From an uncultured Tateyamaria sp. (GTDB lineage: Bacteria > Pseudomonadota > Alphaproteobacteria > Rhodobacterales > Rhodobacteraceae): 64,000 nt of DNA. Below are positions 44,247 to 53,722 of this stretch, piece after piece. The stretch covers positions 1 through 64,000 of the forward strand of contig CANMVD010000004.1 of NCBI GenBank assembly GCA_947501275.1, written 5' to 3'. The notes under the pieces were generated by a model. The model was not told the DNA's origin. It did no database searches and saw only the letters and a list, made by a program, of their open reading frames with translations. The translations under genes were made by a program, and so were the position numbers. Within the stretch, counting starts at the first letter, position 1. Each line of letters opens with the position of its first letter.

Positions 44247-46037
44247 ATGTTCACGGGCAAGATCAGTGCGAAAACACACTATATGTGGTGTATCGGCCTG
44301 TTTTGCCTGCTGTCTCCGTTGATTTCCCATGCGCAGACTCTGACCGTAGCGCCGGCATCTCCCGACTTGCAGGACCGTCTGAGTGCCGAAGCCAGCGTAC
44401 TGGACATCGCGCTGGACGCCCCGGTTGGCGACGTGATCGCGACCGCACAAGGTGATTATGGGCGACTTCTCGCCTTGCTTTATCAAGAAGGGTATTTTGG
44501 CGCAGAGATTTCAATTCAACTGGCAGGACGCGAAGCGGCGCGCCTGACCGCACTGGATCGGCCATCCGTGGTGCATCCGGTCGTGATCGAAGTGTCATTG
44601 GGACCCGCATTTGTACTTGGTGAGACCGAGGTCGCCCCCCTGCCCCCAAACGCAGATTTGCCAGCCGGGTTTGTACGCGGAGCACCTGCACGAACGGACG
44701 TCATTCGTCAGACGGCCGCGACTGGCATTAGCGACTGGCGCGATGCCTCACACGCAAAGGCGGAGTTGGTGGACCAAAAGATCGTTGCGCGACATGCGCA
44801 ATCTGCGCTGGACGTTAACCTGCGCATTGATCCCGGACCTGCTCTGCGCTTTGGCACCCTTGTTGTCCCAGAGGATTCAGGTGTGCGCCCAAATCGGTTG
44901 CGTGCGATTGCTGGACTTCCTCGCAACACGCCCTTCAGCCCCGCCGAGCTGGACAATGTCCGCGACAGACTGGTCGATACCGGAGCCTTCAGCAGCGTTA
45001 TCGTGCGCGAGGCGGAGGTCCCGAACCCTGATGGTACGTTGGACATTGCGCTCGAAGTGCAGGACGCGCCTTTGCGCCGGATCGGATTTGGTGCCGAAGT
45101 TGAAACCCGGGACGGCATTTCGCTGGAGGCGTTCTGGATGCATCGCAATGCATTTGGCGGCGCCGAGCGCCTGCGATTTGATTTTGATGTGGACGGTATT
45201 GGTGGTGAAACTGGCGGCATCGACGTGGCTTTGGGCGGCAGGCTGACGATACCGGGGTTTCGGCGCCCAGACAGCACATTGGAAATCTATGGCACACTTG
45301 AACGGCTGAACGAAATCCACTTCACCTCGCAATATGCAGAAATCGGGGTGCGGCGCGTGCGCGAGTTACGCGACAGCGCGCTTGAGATCGGGATTGGTGC
45401 GCGGTTGCGCTATTCGGATGCCGAAGACGCCTTTGGCGACCGCCAGTTTCGCCACGCGCTTTTGCAAATTGATGCCACCCGCGACTTGCGCGACGATCCA
45501 CTGGACGCACGTTCTGGCAGGTACAATCAGATCAAGGCCGAGCCCTTCTTTGGCCTCAGCGACGGGTCTGGATCGGGTGTGCGCCTGACAGGCGACTTTC
45601 GCCGTTATCGCGAAGTCGGAGAGCGCACGGTTTTGGCCGGGCGGTTGCATTTTGGTTCTATTCTGGGCAGTTCCCTTGAGGAAACACCACCGGAGTTGCT
45701 GTTCTTTTCCGGCGGGGGTGGCACGGTGCGCGGGCAGTCCTTTCAATCCTTGGGTGTCGATATCCCGCAGGGTACCGTCGGCGGGCGCGGATTTGTCGGT
45801 GCGAATTTCGAGGTGCGCCGCGATGTGACCGACACCATAGGCATCGTCGGGTTTCTCGATGTTGGATATGTATCCGAAGATGGTTCGTTCGAGGATGGCG
45901 AAAGCCATGCAGGTGTTGGACTGGGCGTGCGGTATCGCACATCGCTTGGTCCAATCCGTGCCGATATCGGAATTCCGTTGGGGGGTGACAGCGACGACAA
46001 CTTTGGTCTGTTTATTGGCATTGGGCAGGCGTTTTGA
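44247..46037 (+). CDS. tamA: TamA-like outer-membrane assembly protein (Omp85 family)
   Basis: 596 aa. Signal peptide (LFCLLSPLISHAQT). POTRA-like repeats occupy about residues 30-205 (VGDVIATAQGDYGRLLALLY, LRIDPGPALRFGTLVVP, NTPFSPAELDNVRDRLVDTG, with SVIVREAE after). The C-terminal ~380 residues are a 16-strand barrel (Omp85 domain) ending in GLFIGIGQAF, with a terminal Phe. Within it, VRGQSFQSLG corresponds to the VRGY/F lid-lock motif. It forms, with TamB, the translocation and assembly module. It overlaps tamB by TGATG. Confidence 0.92.
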   Translation: MFTGKISAKTHYMWCIGLFCLLSPLISHAQTLTVAPASPDLQDRLSAEASVLDIALDAPVGDVIATAQGDYGRLLALLYQEGYFGAEISIQLAGREAARLTALDRPSVVHPVVIEVSLGPAFVLGETEVAPLPPNADLPAGFVRGAPARTDVIRQTAATGISDWRDASHAKAELVDQKIVARHAQSALDVNLRIDPGPALRFGTLVVPEDSGVRPNRLRAIAGLPRNTPFSPAELDNVRDRLVDTGAFSSVIVREAEVPNPDGTLDIALEVQDAPLRRIGFGAEVETRDGISLEAFWMHRNAFGGAERLRFDFDVDGIGGETGGIDVALGGRLTIPGFRRPDSTLEIYGTLERLNEIHFTSQYAEIGVRRVRELRDSALEIGIGARLRYSDAEDAFGDRQFRHALLQIDATRDLRDDPLDARSGRYNQIKAEPFFGLSDGSGSGVRLTGDFRRYREVGERTVLAGRLHFGSILGSSLEETPPELLFFSGGGGTVRGQSFQSLGVDIPQGTVGGRGFVGANFEVRRDVTDTIGIVGFLDVGYVSEDGSFEDGESHAGVGLGVRYRTSLGPIRADIGIPLGGDSDDNFGLFIGIGQAF

Positions 46038-49000
46038 TGCGTTGTTTTGCCCTCCTGTTCCTCGCGTTGTCTTTCTGGCCTGCAACTGTCATCGCCCAAA
46101 GTGCACGCATCGAAGCCCTGCTTGAACGTCAGTTGTCAGGCGATGGCCGCATCGTGGAAATCGACGGGTTTGCAGGTGCCCTATCGTCACAAGCCCGCAT
46201 GGATGCCTTGCGCATTTCAGATGACACCGGCGTCTGGCTTGAGCTTGAAAATGCCGTGCTTGACTGGGATCGCAGCGCCCTGTTGCGCGGCCGCCTTGAT
46301 GTGACCGCATTGACCGCCACGCGCCTGTCCGTACTCCGTGCGCCCCAATCCACGCCAAGTGCGCCGGACGCAGAGGCGTCGGGCTTTCGCATTCCTGACC
46401 TGCCGATTGCGATCGCGGTCGACCGTTTTGCCATTGAGCGGATTGAGTTGGGCGCGCCTCTTCTGGGAACACCTTACGTCGCGACGCTCGAGGCGAATGC
46501 CGCACTGAACAGCGACGGCGTTGTAGTGGTCGCACAAGCCAATCGCCTGGACGCCGCGCGGGGAGAGATACAGATTGATCTGTCCTTTGGGCGTCAAGAC
46601 GAGATGCTCGCGCTCGTCGCGCGCATTGACGAAGCGGGTGGAGGTATTGTGGCCACATCGCTCGGGTTGCCGGGTGATCCTGCCCTTGTGCTTGATATCT
46701 CGGGCGAAGGGCCGTTAGACAACTTCGCGGCTGACATCGGGTTGGCCACAGATGGACAGGACCGCTTGTCAGGTGCGGTCTCCATTGCCGCTATGGAAGA
46801 CGGCAGCGGGCGTCGGTTCAATGCGGATGTGTCTGGCGATCTGCGGCCATTGCTGGACGTCGAAACGCGGGCGTTCTTTGGCGCACGTACAGCGTTGCGC
46901 GTGGAAGGGCTTGCACTGGAGGATGGTGGCCTCGACCTGTCCCAACTGGATTTGCAAACCGCGCAATTGGCCGTAACGGGACGCGCGCTGCTAGATGCAA
47001 CCCGTGCGCCGCAGCAATTGACGTTGCAGGTGAACATCGAGGGCGATGCGCCGGTCAAGTTGCCGGGCAGCGGCGTCACGCTGCAAAATGCGGATTTGTC
47101 ATTGGCATTTGATGCAGCGCAAAGCCCCGACTGGACCATGCGCGGCACCGTCAACGATGCGCGTTCGGGGCAGATCAACGCAGAGCTGATCACGCTGAAT
47201 GGAACGGGTCAGATCGCGCCGAACACTGACACGCCCCTAAGCGGCAGACTTACCCTGTCCGCGCAAGGCGTGGGCGCGCCGACTGATCCTGCACTGGCAC
47301 AGATCATTGGGCCCCAGTTGAGCCTGCAAACAAACCTGACAATTCAGGACACGGGTGCCGTTGCGCTTGAAGCGCTGCGCCTTGAAACGCCGCACAGCAC
47401 TGCCGAAGGTACTATTCGTTTTGCTCCGACCGATGGGCGGTTGCAGATGGATGCGAATTTGAATGCCGATTTGCCGACTCTCGCACCTTACAGCGGTGTC
47501 GCCGGCCTACCACTGACCGGAGCGATTGTGGCGGATGTTGCCCTGTCTGCTGAACTGCCCGGGGGGGCGATCACCGTCTCGCTTGATGGTCAGTCTGAGG
47601 GGCTGGACATCGGGCAGCCCGTTCTGTCGCCCTTGTTGACGCCAGACACACAGCTTGGTCTTGCCGTGACGCGCGATGAGACAGGCACGCGTATCGAGCG
47701 TTTCTCTTTGGAAAATTCAGAGCTGACAGCGCGCGCGCACGGAGATGTGGACGCCGAAGACGGCGCGGTGGAACTGACGGCCACCTTGCGCGATGCGGCC
47801 TTTTTCGACCCACGCCTTGCCGGGGCGGTGGATCTGACAGCGGCCGTGCGAGACATTCAAAACACAATTGCAATCGACACCGAACTGAGTGCCGCGTTTG
47901 GCCTCGATCTCAACCTTGTCGGGACCGTCGCAGGCGATGCACCAATGCTGAAATTTGACGGCACGCTGCAAGAGGTTGAGCGATTTGCGGCCCCTCTGAA
48001 CGGTCCTGCAACTCTGGACGGGATGCTTGATTTGGGCGCGGCCAACCCCGTCATCTCGGCCAATGTCTCAACCGCGCCGGGCATTGCCGCGCGCATTGAC
48101 GGACCGCTCAATGGCCCAAACGCGGCCTTGCGCATTGCGGCTGACGTTGCGGATCTGGGCGCATTGGTGCCCGCCCTGCCCGGCCCTGCCACGGCACGCG
48201 GCACACTGGATATGTCAGGCACAGCACCGCGTATTAGCGCCACAGTCACCGCACAGCCCGCGATCACAGCGCAGATCGACGGCGCATTGTCCGGACCTTC
48301 CGCTTCGGTGGATATACTGGCTGAAATCGAAAACCTCGCTCCGTTTGTTGCGCAACTGCCCGGCCCTGCGCGCTTGAAGGCGACGGTGTCCGATTTCACC
48401 GGCGATCTGGCCGTGATGGCCGAACTCAGCGCCCCCAAAGGTCTGAGTGCGCGGGTCCAAGGCACCCCCTTGGGTGATGCAGGTATGTTGAACCTGACGG
48501 CAGACCTGAGCAACCTGGGCGTGTTCGTTCCGCAATTGCCGGGGCCTGCCAATATTGCCGCGGTCGTTCGCGATCCGGTCACTGCCCGCAACCTGTCCGC
48601 TACGCTGAGCGCAACCGGGCTTGATGCAACGGTTGATGGAACACCCGATGCACTGGCGCTTACGGCCCGACTTGATCGGCTGAACCGATTTGCGCCGGGT
48701 CTGGCGGGTGGGGCCAACGTCTCAGCACAATTGGCAAATCTGAGCGGCACGCCGGATGTAGACGTGGCCTTGCGAACTGACACCGGGGCAACCGCGTCGA
48801 TCAATGGCCGCGTGGATGTGCCACGAAACGCCTCCGATCTGAATATGTCAGGCAGCTTACCGCTTGGACTGGCATCGGCATTTGTCGGAGATCGCGCGCT
48901 GTCGGGAAGCACGGATTTCAACATGCGACTGACCGGCCCATTGCAACTGTCGTCACTGGCTGGCCGTGTGCAAATCAGCGGTGCACGATTGTTTGATCCA

Positions 49001-50125
49001 GCTATCGGATTGACGGTCAACAGTCTTGACGCAACTGCCGACATCGGCGCATCGCGTGCTCAAATTTCTGCTGGCGGTACGGCAAATGAAGGGCAACTTG
49101 GCCTCAACGGAACCGTCGGCCTTAGCGCGCCTTTCCAAACGGATCTCGACATGCGGATCAACGGTTTGATCTACGCCATCGACACGTTTGTGCGCACCCG
49201 CGTCGACGCGACACTGGCCTTGCGGGGGCCCGCATCCCGCCGATTGGCAGTGTCAGGAGACGTTGGCCTGTTTGACACCGAGATCCGTGTACCGGACACC
49301 GGGCTGGGTGGTGCAGAGCCGATTCCCGATATTGAACATGTTGGCGCCCCTTCCTCGGTTTTGCGCACGCAACGGCGCGCCGGCGTTGCGTCACAATCAG
49401 GAAATGCTTCGCAAGGCGGCAGCGGGCCTGCCATTCCTCTTGATGTGCGGATCACAGCGCGTGATCCGATTTTTGTCCGGGGTCGCGGGCTCGATGCGGC
49501 CTTTGGGGGTGCTTTGCTTCTGGGCGGAACGGCTGCAGCACCGGAACCAGTGGGCCAGTTCAACCTGCAGCGTGGACGCCTTGATTTTCTGGGGCGACGG
49601 TTGGAGCTGACCGAAGGACGGGTTATTCTATCCGGCATGCAAGTGCCGCGCATCAGGGTCATTGCGGAAACAGTGCTCGAATCCCTGACTGCGCAGATCA
49701 TCGTCGAGGGACCAGCGGATGCACCCGAAATCAACATCACCTCGTCCCCGCAGTTGCCAGAGGACGAGGTCCTTGCGTTGCTGCTCTTTGGACGTAGTTT
49801 TGATACGCTGTCTCCGTTTCAGGTGGCGCGGCTGATATCCTCGATCCGAACGCTTGCAGGCAAGGGCAACGGGATACTGGACGGCACGCGCCGGGTATTC
49901 GGTCTTGATGATCTGGATGTACGCACGGACGAAACAACCGGCGAAACCGAATTGTCCTTTGGGCGCCGTATCAGCGAAGATGTCTATTCAGAAGTGGAAG
50001 TCGGCAGCCAAGGCGAAGTACAATTGAACCTGAACCTCGACATTGGGCGCAACACGCGCCTGCGTGGCTCGGCGTCCAACAGTGGCGATACTGGGATCGG
50101 GATCTTCTGGGAACGCGATTACTAA
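46037..50125 (+). CDS. tamB: TamB-like protein (DUF490/AsmA-like)
   Basis: 1362 aa from the ATG that overlaps the tamA stop. A signal-anchor (FALLFLALSFWPATVIAQSA) precedes a very long beta-helical, AsmA-like region rich in short repeats (LPGPATARGTLDMSGTAP, LPGPARLKATVSDFTGDL and LPGPANIAAVVRDPV recur every ~85 residues). The last ~330 residues are the DUF490 domain (GRLDFLGRRLELTEGRVILS, LFGRSFDTLSPFQVARLISS, ending RGSASNSGDTGIGIFWERDY). It bridges inner and outer membrane; recent work links the family to phospholipid transport, which fits its location beside pqi genes. Confidence 0.93.
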   Translation: MRCFALLFLALSFWPATVIAQSARIEALLERQLSGDGRIVEIDGFAGALSSQARMDALRISDDTGVWLELENAVLDWDRSALLRGRLDVTALTATRLSVLRAPQSTPSAPDAEASGFRIPDLPIAIAVDRFAIERIELGAPLLGTPYVATLEANAALNSDGVVVVAQANRLDAARGEIQIDLSFGRQDEMLALVARIDEAGGGIVATSLGLPGDPALVLDISGEGPLDNFAADIGLATDGQDRLSGAVSIAAMEDGSGRRFNADVSGDLRPLLDVETRAFFGARTALRVEGLALEDGGLDLSQLDLQTAQLAVTGRALLDATRAPQQLTLQVNIEGDAPVKLPGSGVTLQNADLSLAFDAAQSPDWTMRGTVNDARSGQINAELITLNGTGQIAPNTDTPLSGRLTLSAQGVGAPTDPALAQIIGPQLSLQTNLTIQDTGAVALEALRLETPHSTAEGTIRFAPTDGRLQMDANLNADLPTLAPYSGVAGLPLTGAIVADVALSAELPGGAITVSLDGQSEGLDIGQPVLSPLLTPDTQLGLAVTRDETGTRIERFSLENSELTARAHGDVDAEDGAVELTATLRDAAFFDPRLAGAVDLTAAVRDIQNTIAIDTELSAAFGLDLNLVGTVAGDAPMLKFDGTLQEVERFAAPLNGPATLDGMLDLGAANPVISANVSTAPGIAARIDGPLNGPNAALRIAADVADLGALVPALPGPATARGTLDMSGTAPRISATVTAQPAITAQIDGALSGPSASVDILAEIENLAPFVAQLPGPARLKATVSDFTGDLAVMAELSAPKGLSARVQGTPLGDAGMLNLTADLSNLGVFVPQLPGPANIAAVVRDPVTARNLSATLSATGLDATVDGTPDALALTARLDRLNRFAPGLAGGANVSAQLANLSGTPDVDVALRTDTGATASINGRVDVPRNASDLNMSGSLPLGLASAFVGDRALSGSTDFNMRLTGPLQLSSLAGRVQISGARLFDPAIGLTVNSLDATADIGASRAQISAGGTANEGQLGLNGTVGLSAPFQTDLDMRINGLIYAIDTFVRTRVDATLALRGPASRRLAVSGDVGLFDTEIRVPDTGLGGAEPIPDIEHVGAPSSVLRTQRRAGVASQSGNASQGGSGPAIPLDVRITARDPIFVRGRGLDAAFGGALLLGGTAAAPEPVGQFNLQRGRLDFLGRRLELTEGRVILSGMQVPRIRVIAETVLESLTAQIIVEGPADAPEINITSSPQLPEDEVLALLLFGRSFDTLSPFQVARLISSIRTLAGKGNGILDGTRRVFGLDDLDVRTDETTGETELSFGRRISEDVYSEVEVGSQGEVQLNLNLDIGRNTRLRGSASNSGDTGIGIFWERDY

Positions 50126-50300
50126 ACCAGTTGGCTTGTGTAGCGCACGACAGACACCATCGTAGAGTGCATGACAGATCATGCCGCGATACGCTGGCAG
50201 GTGCCAAGACATCAACGGGCAATGCACACGATCAGACCCGCGCTGCCTGTGACGCGGCTGGGTGAGCATAATCGCAGCACGATGCCTATCTGGTACTGCG

Positions 50301-51194
50301 TTACACAACCAATGACAGTCGTTTGCGCGCCATCCCGACCTGCGCCTCGACGCCCCAGTTGAATGGCAGATAGTCGTGTTCAATCCCATCTGCAAAGATC
50401 ACACCGCCTTCGTTGATACGCGACAGAAGCGACAGATGCGCAGATCCACTGATCTCGCCCGCAGCGATTTCACAGCCGCTGGTCCGGCTTGGCCAAGGTT
50501 CGCGTGCAAAGAACGCGGCGCGGTCGTCCTCGGGGGCAATGTCAATCACGCGGTGGGTCGCGGTCATGATGGACTTGGCCCACCCGGTCAGCCCTGTGCC
50601 CGTGGCAACGATCATCCCGCTCGAAGACTGGAATTCTTCTGCGTCGCCCGACTGCACGACATAACGCGCTGACTGATGGGACCGGTGGCCGATGAACAGC
50701 TCGTTCAAAGCCAGCAACGACATACCTTCGCCGGCTTTGGCTTCGACCATCGCGCGCGCTTGGATGTCGACATCGCCGTGCCGCGCTGATTTGAGCAGGC
50801 CAGGCAAACGATCAACACCGTGACGGGTCAACACGCCCTCGGATGCGCCGGGGTCAGGCGTGACCCCGATCACAGGCTGGCCATCCAGATATTTGGCAAT
50901 GTTCGCCACCAAACCATCCTGTCCAATCGGCACAATGATGTCCTCTGCGCTGAACAAAAAACGGTTCAGGTCCTCGCGGACGACATGCACAAAGGACCAT
51001 TCAGATGGCACAGCTTCCTTGGCGGCAGTCAGCGCGCGGGATTGCAACGCATCCCGCACCTCGAGTTCCTCGATTTCTTGTCCGCGAGTGGACAGAAAGA
51101 ATTCTGCCTGCCCCCGTGTGCCGTGCTTGGTCAACAGGGCGGCATATTCTGTCTGTCTGGAGACAAACACAACACGCGGGTTCAGGCTGCTCAT
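50301..51194 (-). CDS. NAD kinase-like protein
   Basis: 297 aa. The NADK family signature is present in part: LLALNELFIG (the NE motif) and SSGMIVATGTGLTGWAKS (the substrate-binding loop). The nucleotide-binding GGDGT motif is changed to GQDGL (IIVPIGQDGLVANIAKYL), keeping the Asp. It may therefore be a divergent paralogue with different activity, not the housekeeping NAD kinase. Last gene of a three-gene operon with an SPFH protein and an NrtR-like regulator, 1 nt after the SPFH stop. Linkage to an NAD-sensing regulator supports a role in NAD(P) or ADP-ribose metabolism. Confidence 0.75.
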   Translation of the reverse strand: MSSLNPRVVFVSRQTEYAALLTKHGTRGQAEFFLSTRGQEIEELEVRDALQSRALTAAKEAVPSEWSFVHVVREDLNRFLFSAEDIIVPIGQDGLVANIAKYLDGQPVIGVTPDPGASEGVLTRHGVDRLPGLLKSARHGDVDIQARAMVEAKAGEGMSLLALNELFIGHRSHQSARYVVQSGDAEEFQSSSGMIVATGTGLTGWAKSIMTATHRVIDIAPEDDRAAFFAREPWPSRTSGCEIAAGEISGSAHLSLLSRINEGGVIFADGIEHDYLPFNWGVEAQVGMARKRLSLVV

Positions 51195-51195
51195 T

Positions 51196-52215
51196 TTACT
51201 GCTCCATCACTTGTGGGGCCATCATCGCCCGCGCCTGTTGGACAATCCCGGACAGCATGTCAGGACTGACGGTCAAGCTATCGATCTTGTCCAGCTTGCC
51301 TGCGAACTCCTGTGCAGCCAAAGCAAACATGACCGCAGGAGGGACCGACGCGATGGCTTCCATACGGGCCTTTTCCATATCCGCAGCCGCCTGTTCGACC
51401 GCGCGGATACGCTTGGCTTCGGCTTCAGCACCAATGATCTTGGCCGCGCTGTCCGCTTCCACCATGATACGTTTTGCACCCGCTTTCGCTTCGGCTTCGG
51501 AACGCGCGTTTGCATCTTCCCGCGCAATCAGATCCTGGCGTTGAGAGGCCAGCTCAATCTGGTTTTGCAACTCGTTTTCGGCAATCGCTCGTTCTTTGTC
51601 CACAGCCAACGCCCGGCGCGAAAAGGTCGCCTCGTCCGCCTTCTGTTGCAGGCTCTCGAAGGTTGGTGCCTGAAGAGCCCGCTGCAACTCGGAACTAGGA
51701 GACAAGGCAGACACACGGATGCTGACCACCTCGAGACCCATTGCGTCCAAAGTTGGATCGGCCTGAAACCCGGCTGCAATTGCGGCCTGGACAGGGGACA
51801 ATCCCGCCTCGAGCAAGTCGCGCACGCCTTTGTCTTTCAGGTAGGCATCTGCAAATTCGCGCACCAGCCCGGTCAACACCGACTTGATTTGCTCTTCGGG
51901 TTTGCCGAGGCGGCCACCCTTGTTGATGTCGATGCCAAAATCCACCCGAGAGGCGATCTTGTCCGCATCGCTGACCCGCCAGATGACAGAGCCTTGGACA
52001 GCCAAATCCTGAAAGTCCGAGGATTGACCCTTGATCATGAAGATCAGTTCGCGGTCGTTCATCGGGATTTCGTTCAAGGACGCGCCGTTGGGATCAAACC
52101 AGAACGACAGGCCCTTGCCAGATTTCTTAAGGGTCCCTTTGCGGAAATATTGAATGTGCTGCGATGCCTCTGCACGCAGCTGGTTGGCGAAAATGTAGCG
52201 TTTGATCTGTGCCAT
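51196..52215 (-). CDS. SPFH/Band 7 domain protein
   Basis: 339 aa from the ATG at 52213-52215, chosen because AAAGGAG lies 8 nt upstream; a GTG 2 codons earlier overlaps the NUDIX stop. There is no transmembrane segment. Residues ~1-200 fit an SPFH domain (QIKRYIFANQLRAEASQHIQ, VWFD-like segments, VSIRVSALSPSSELQ). Residues ~210-300 are a long coiled coil with flotillin-like EA repeats (EAEAKAGAKRIMVEADSAAK, IGAEAEAKRIRAVEQAAAD). The middle gene between an NrtR-like regulator and an NAD-kinase-like protein. Function unknown; SPFH proteins often act as membrane-scaffolding oligomers. Confidence 0.82.
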   Translation of the reverse strand: MAQIKRYIFANQLRAEASQHIQYFRKGTLKKSGKGLSFWFDPNGASLNEIPMNDRELIFMIKGQSSDFQDLAVQGSVIWRVSDADKIASRVDFGIDINKGGRLGKPEEQIKSVLTGLVREFADAYLKDKGVRDLLEAGLSPVQAAIAAGFQADPTLDAMGLEVVSIRVSALSPSSELQRALQAPTFESLQQKADEATFSRRALAVDKERAIAENELQNQIELASQRQDLIAREDANARSEAEAKAGAKRIMVEADSAAKIIGAEAEAKRIRAVEQAAADMEKARMEAIASVPPAVMFALAAQEFAGKLDKIDSLTVSPDMLSGIVQQARAMMAPQVMEQ

Positions 52216-52217
52216 GG

Positions 52218-52895
52218 TCACAACTCCTTTGACTTGACTTCGTACAGTTCGGCGGGGCGATACGCGCCGCCGGTCTCAAACTCGCCTGTTGGGACGATCA
52301 TCCCGCGATCCAGCAACTTGCGCCGGAACGGAGGTTTCTTCAGGGGCTTGCCCAGAATGGCTTCGTGAACTTCTTGCACTTCACGCAAGGTGAAACGGTC
52401 CGGCAGCAGGGCAAAGCCGATGGGAGAGTAATCCAGCTTACCGCGCAACCTCTTGATAACGTCACCAAGGATCTCTGCGTGATCGAAGGCAAGATCCAGA
52501 CGCACGCCCTTCATCTGCACTGCCGCCGGACCACCGACCTCGCCCACCCAATCCACGCTGATTTTTGCAAGATTGGCCTCGCTCAACACCTCAGACGGGC
52601 ACAGCGCAAGATAAACGATGCTGATCACCCGGCCACGCGGATCACGCCCAAGCGCCCCATAGGTGGCCAGCTGTTCAAAGTGGACGGGTTTGGTGCCAAC
52701 CTTTTCGCGCAACACCCGTTCAACGCTGTCTTCAAGTGCCTCGTCTATGTGAACAAAGCCGCCGGGCATCGCCCACCCCGCGACATCGTTTTCAGGACGA
52801 TCCACCAGCAAAACGTGCAGGTCACCCCCCATAACGGTCATGATCGCAAGGTCGACGGCCACACTGGGTTTTGCAAAGTTATCGAGGTTGATCAT
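52218..52895 (-). CDS. nrtR: NUDIX-domain transcriptional regulator (NrtR-like)
   Basis: 225 aa. N-terminal NUDIX domain (residues ~10-135) with a NUDIX box that is degenerate: GFVHIDEALEDSVERVLREK lacks the REUxEE glutamates, as expected in regulators that bind ADP-ribose but do not cleave it. The C-terminal ~80 residues (LPDRFTLREVQEVHEAIL, LKKPPFRRKLLDRGMIV) match the winged-helix domain of NrtR, the repressor of NAD metabolism. It is the first gene of its operon, and a nested palindrome overlaps its likely -10 region (52899-52934), consistent with autoregulation. Confidence 0.85.
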   Translation of the reverse strand: MINLDNFAKPSVAVDLAIMTVMGGDLHVLLVDRPENDVAGWAMPGGFVHIDEALEDSVERVLREKVGTKPVHFEQLATYGALGRDPRGRVISIVYLALCPSEVLSEANLAKISVDWVGEVGGPAAVQMKGVRLDLAFDHAEILGDVIKRLRGKLDYSPIGFALLPDRFTLREVQEVHEAILGKPLKKPPFRRKLLDRGMIVPTGEFETGGAYRPAELYEVKSKEL

Positions 52896-52898
52896 TTC

Positions 52899-52950
52899 TT
52901 ATATCCACATTAGTTATTACCTAATTAGATATAACAAACCAACTTGTCAA
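52899..52950 (-). promoter_or_regulatory. Promoter and nested palindromic operator of the NrtR-like operon
   Basis: On the minus strand, TTGACA (52945-52950), a 17-nt spacer and TAATTA (52922-52927) make a good sigma-70 promoter. It overlaps nested inverted repeats: TTATATC (52899-52905) with GATATAA (52928-52934), and ATTAG (52909-52913) with CTAAT (52921-52925). The site lies directly before the nrtR-like start and is the probable binding site of its product. Confidence 0.6.
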
Positions 52951-53154
52951 CCGTCTGCGGAAACATTGGGATAATTGAGGGCACCAGAGACAGGTGTCCA
53001 AACGCGCCATGAGCGTCAATCAATCTTTACACGCCAGTTGATGACGACAATCTCGCCGCGGCTCTTGGCTGAGTGATGCACGTCGGTTCATTAAAACGGG
53101 CATCAAACCGCACGTCCCCCACCGACCTGCGTCCTTCTTCCAACAGATCATCTC

Positions 53155-53352
53155 GTGGGGATCGCCAAAACAGCCATTCGACATCTCGATCACGGAGTTG
53201 TCTGTGCGCCTAAGATCAGCATCCGCACGCAAATCGGCGCGTGGACGGATCACGAAAACCTGCAAAAGATTGCGCACTACACGAAAGACGTGAACAAAAA
53301 AAGCACTGGTTATGAGAAACCAGACTGGAAACAAATCGCCAGACGCGCCTAA
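53155..53352 (+). pseudogene. Possible remnant of tyrosine recombinase (integrase) C-terminus
   Basis: The frame ends with HGVVCAPK, then QIGAWTDHENLQKIAHYTKD and a basic tail. The spacing WTxHxxLxxIxxYTK is like the TGHxxLxxxxxYT box near the active Tyr of phage-type integrases, and HG resembles the HGLR box, but the Arg is lost and the gap is shorter than usual. Upstream in the same frame there are stops, so only a decayed fragment remains. It lies 33 bp from tRNA-Arg, a classic integration site. Identification is tentative. Confidence 0.4.
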
Positions 53353-53385
53353 AGACACTGATTTTAAATGGAAATAATCGCAGTG

Positions 53386-53462
<77 letters not shown>

Positions 53463-53722
53463 ATTCCATTCGCGATATGCTGCGTCATGCTTACGCGAGA
53501 TTTTCGGCCGTTTGAAGGGAGAATCCGATATTCACCCAAGCCATTGTTTCTTCACTGTCGTTCGTCGGCACCATGGATTTCCACCAGACCCTGCGCCTAC
53601 GTGCACAGCGTGGCACCTTGTCCAATGGAGCCTCAGGTTCCACTGGCGTGCCTATATGGCATTCCAAAGACGCGGGCAATTCAGAAAATCACCCGCGCCG
53701 ATGAAGCGTGTTGGATCTGCGA

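Noticed and set aside
50860-52368. 502-codon plus-strand frame over the NAD-kinase-like, SPFH and NUDIX genes
   Set aside because: Crosses three well-supported minus-strand genes; no domain, no ribosome site.
53463-53722. Small ORFs between tRNA-Arg and the RTX gene
   Set aside because: Both strands have short frames but no start with a ribosome site and no similarity; treated as non-coding.
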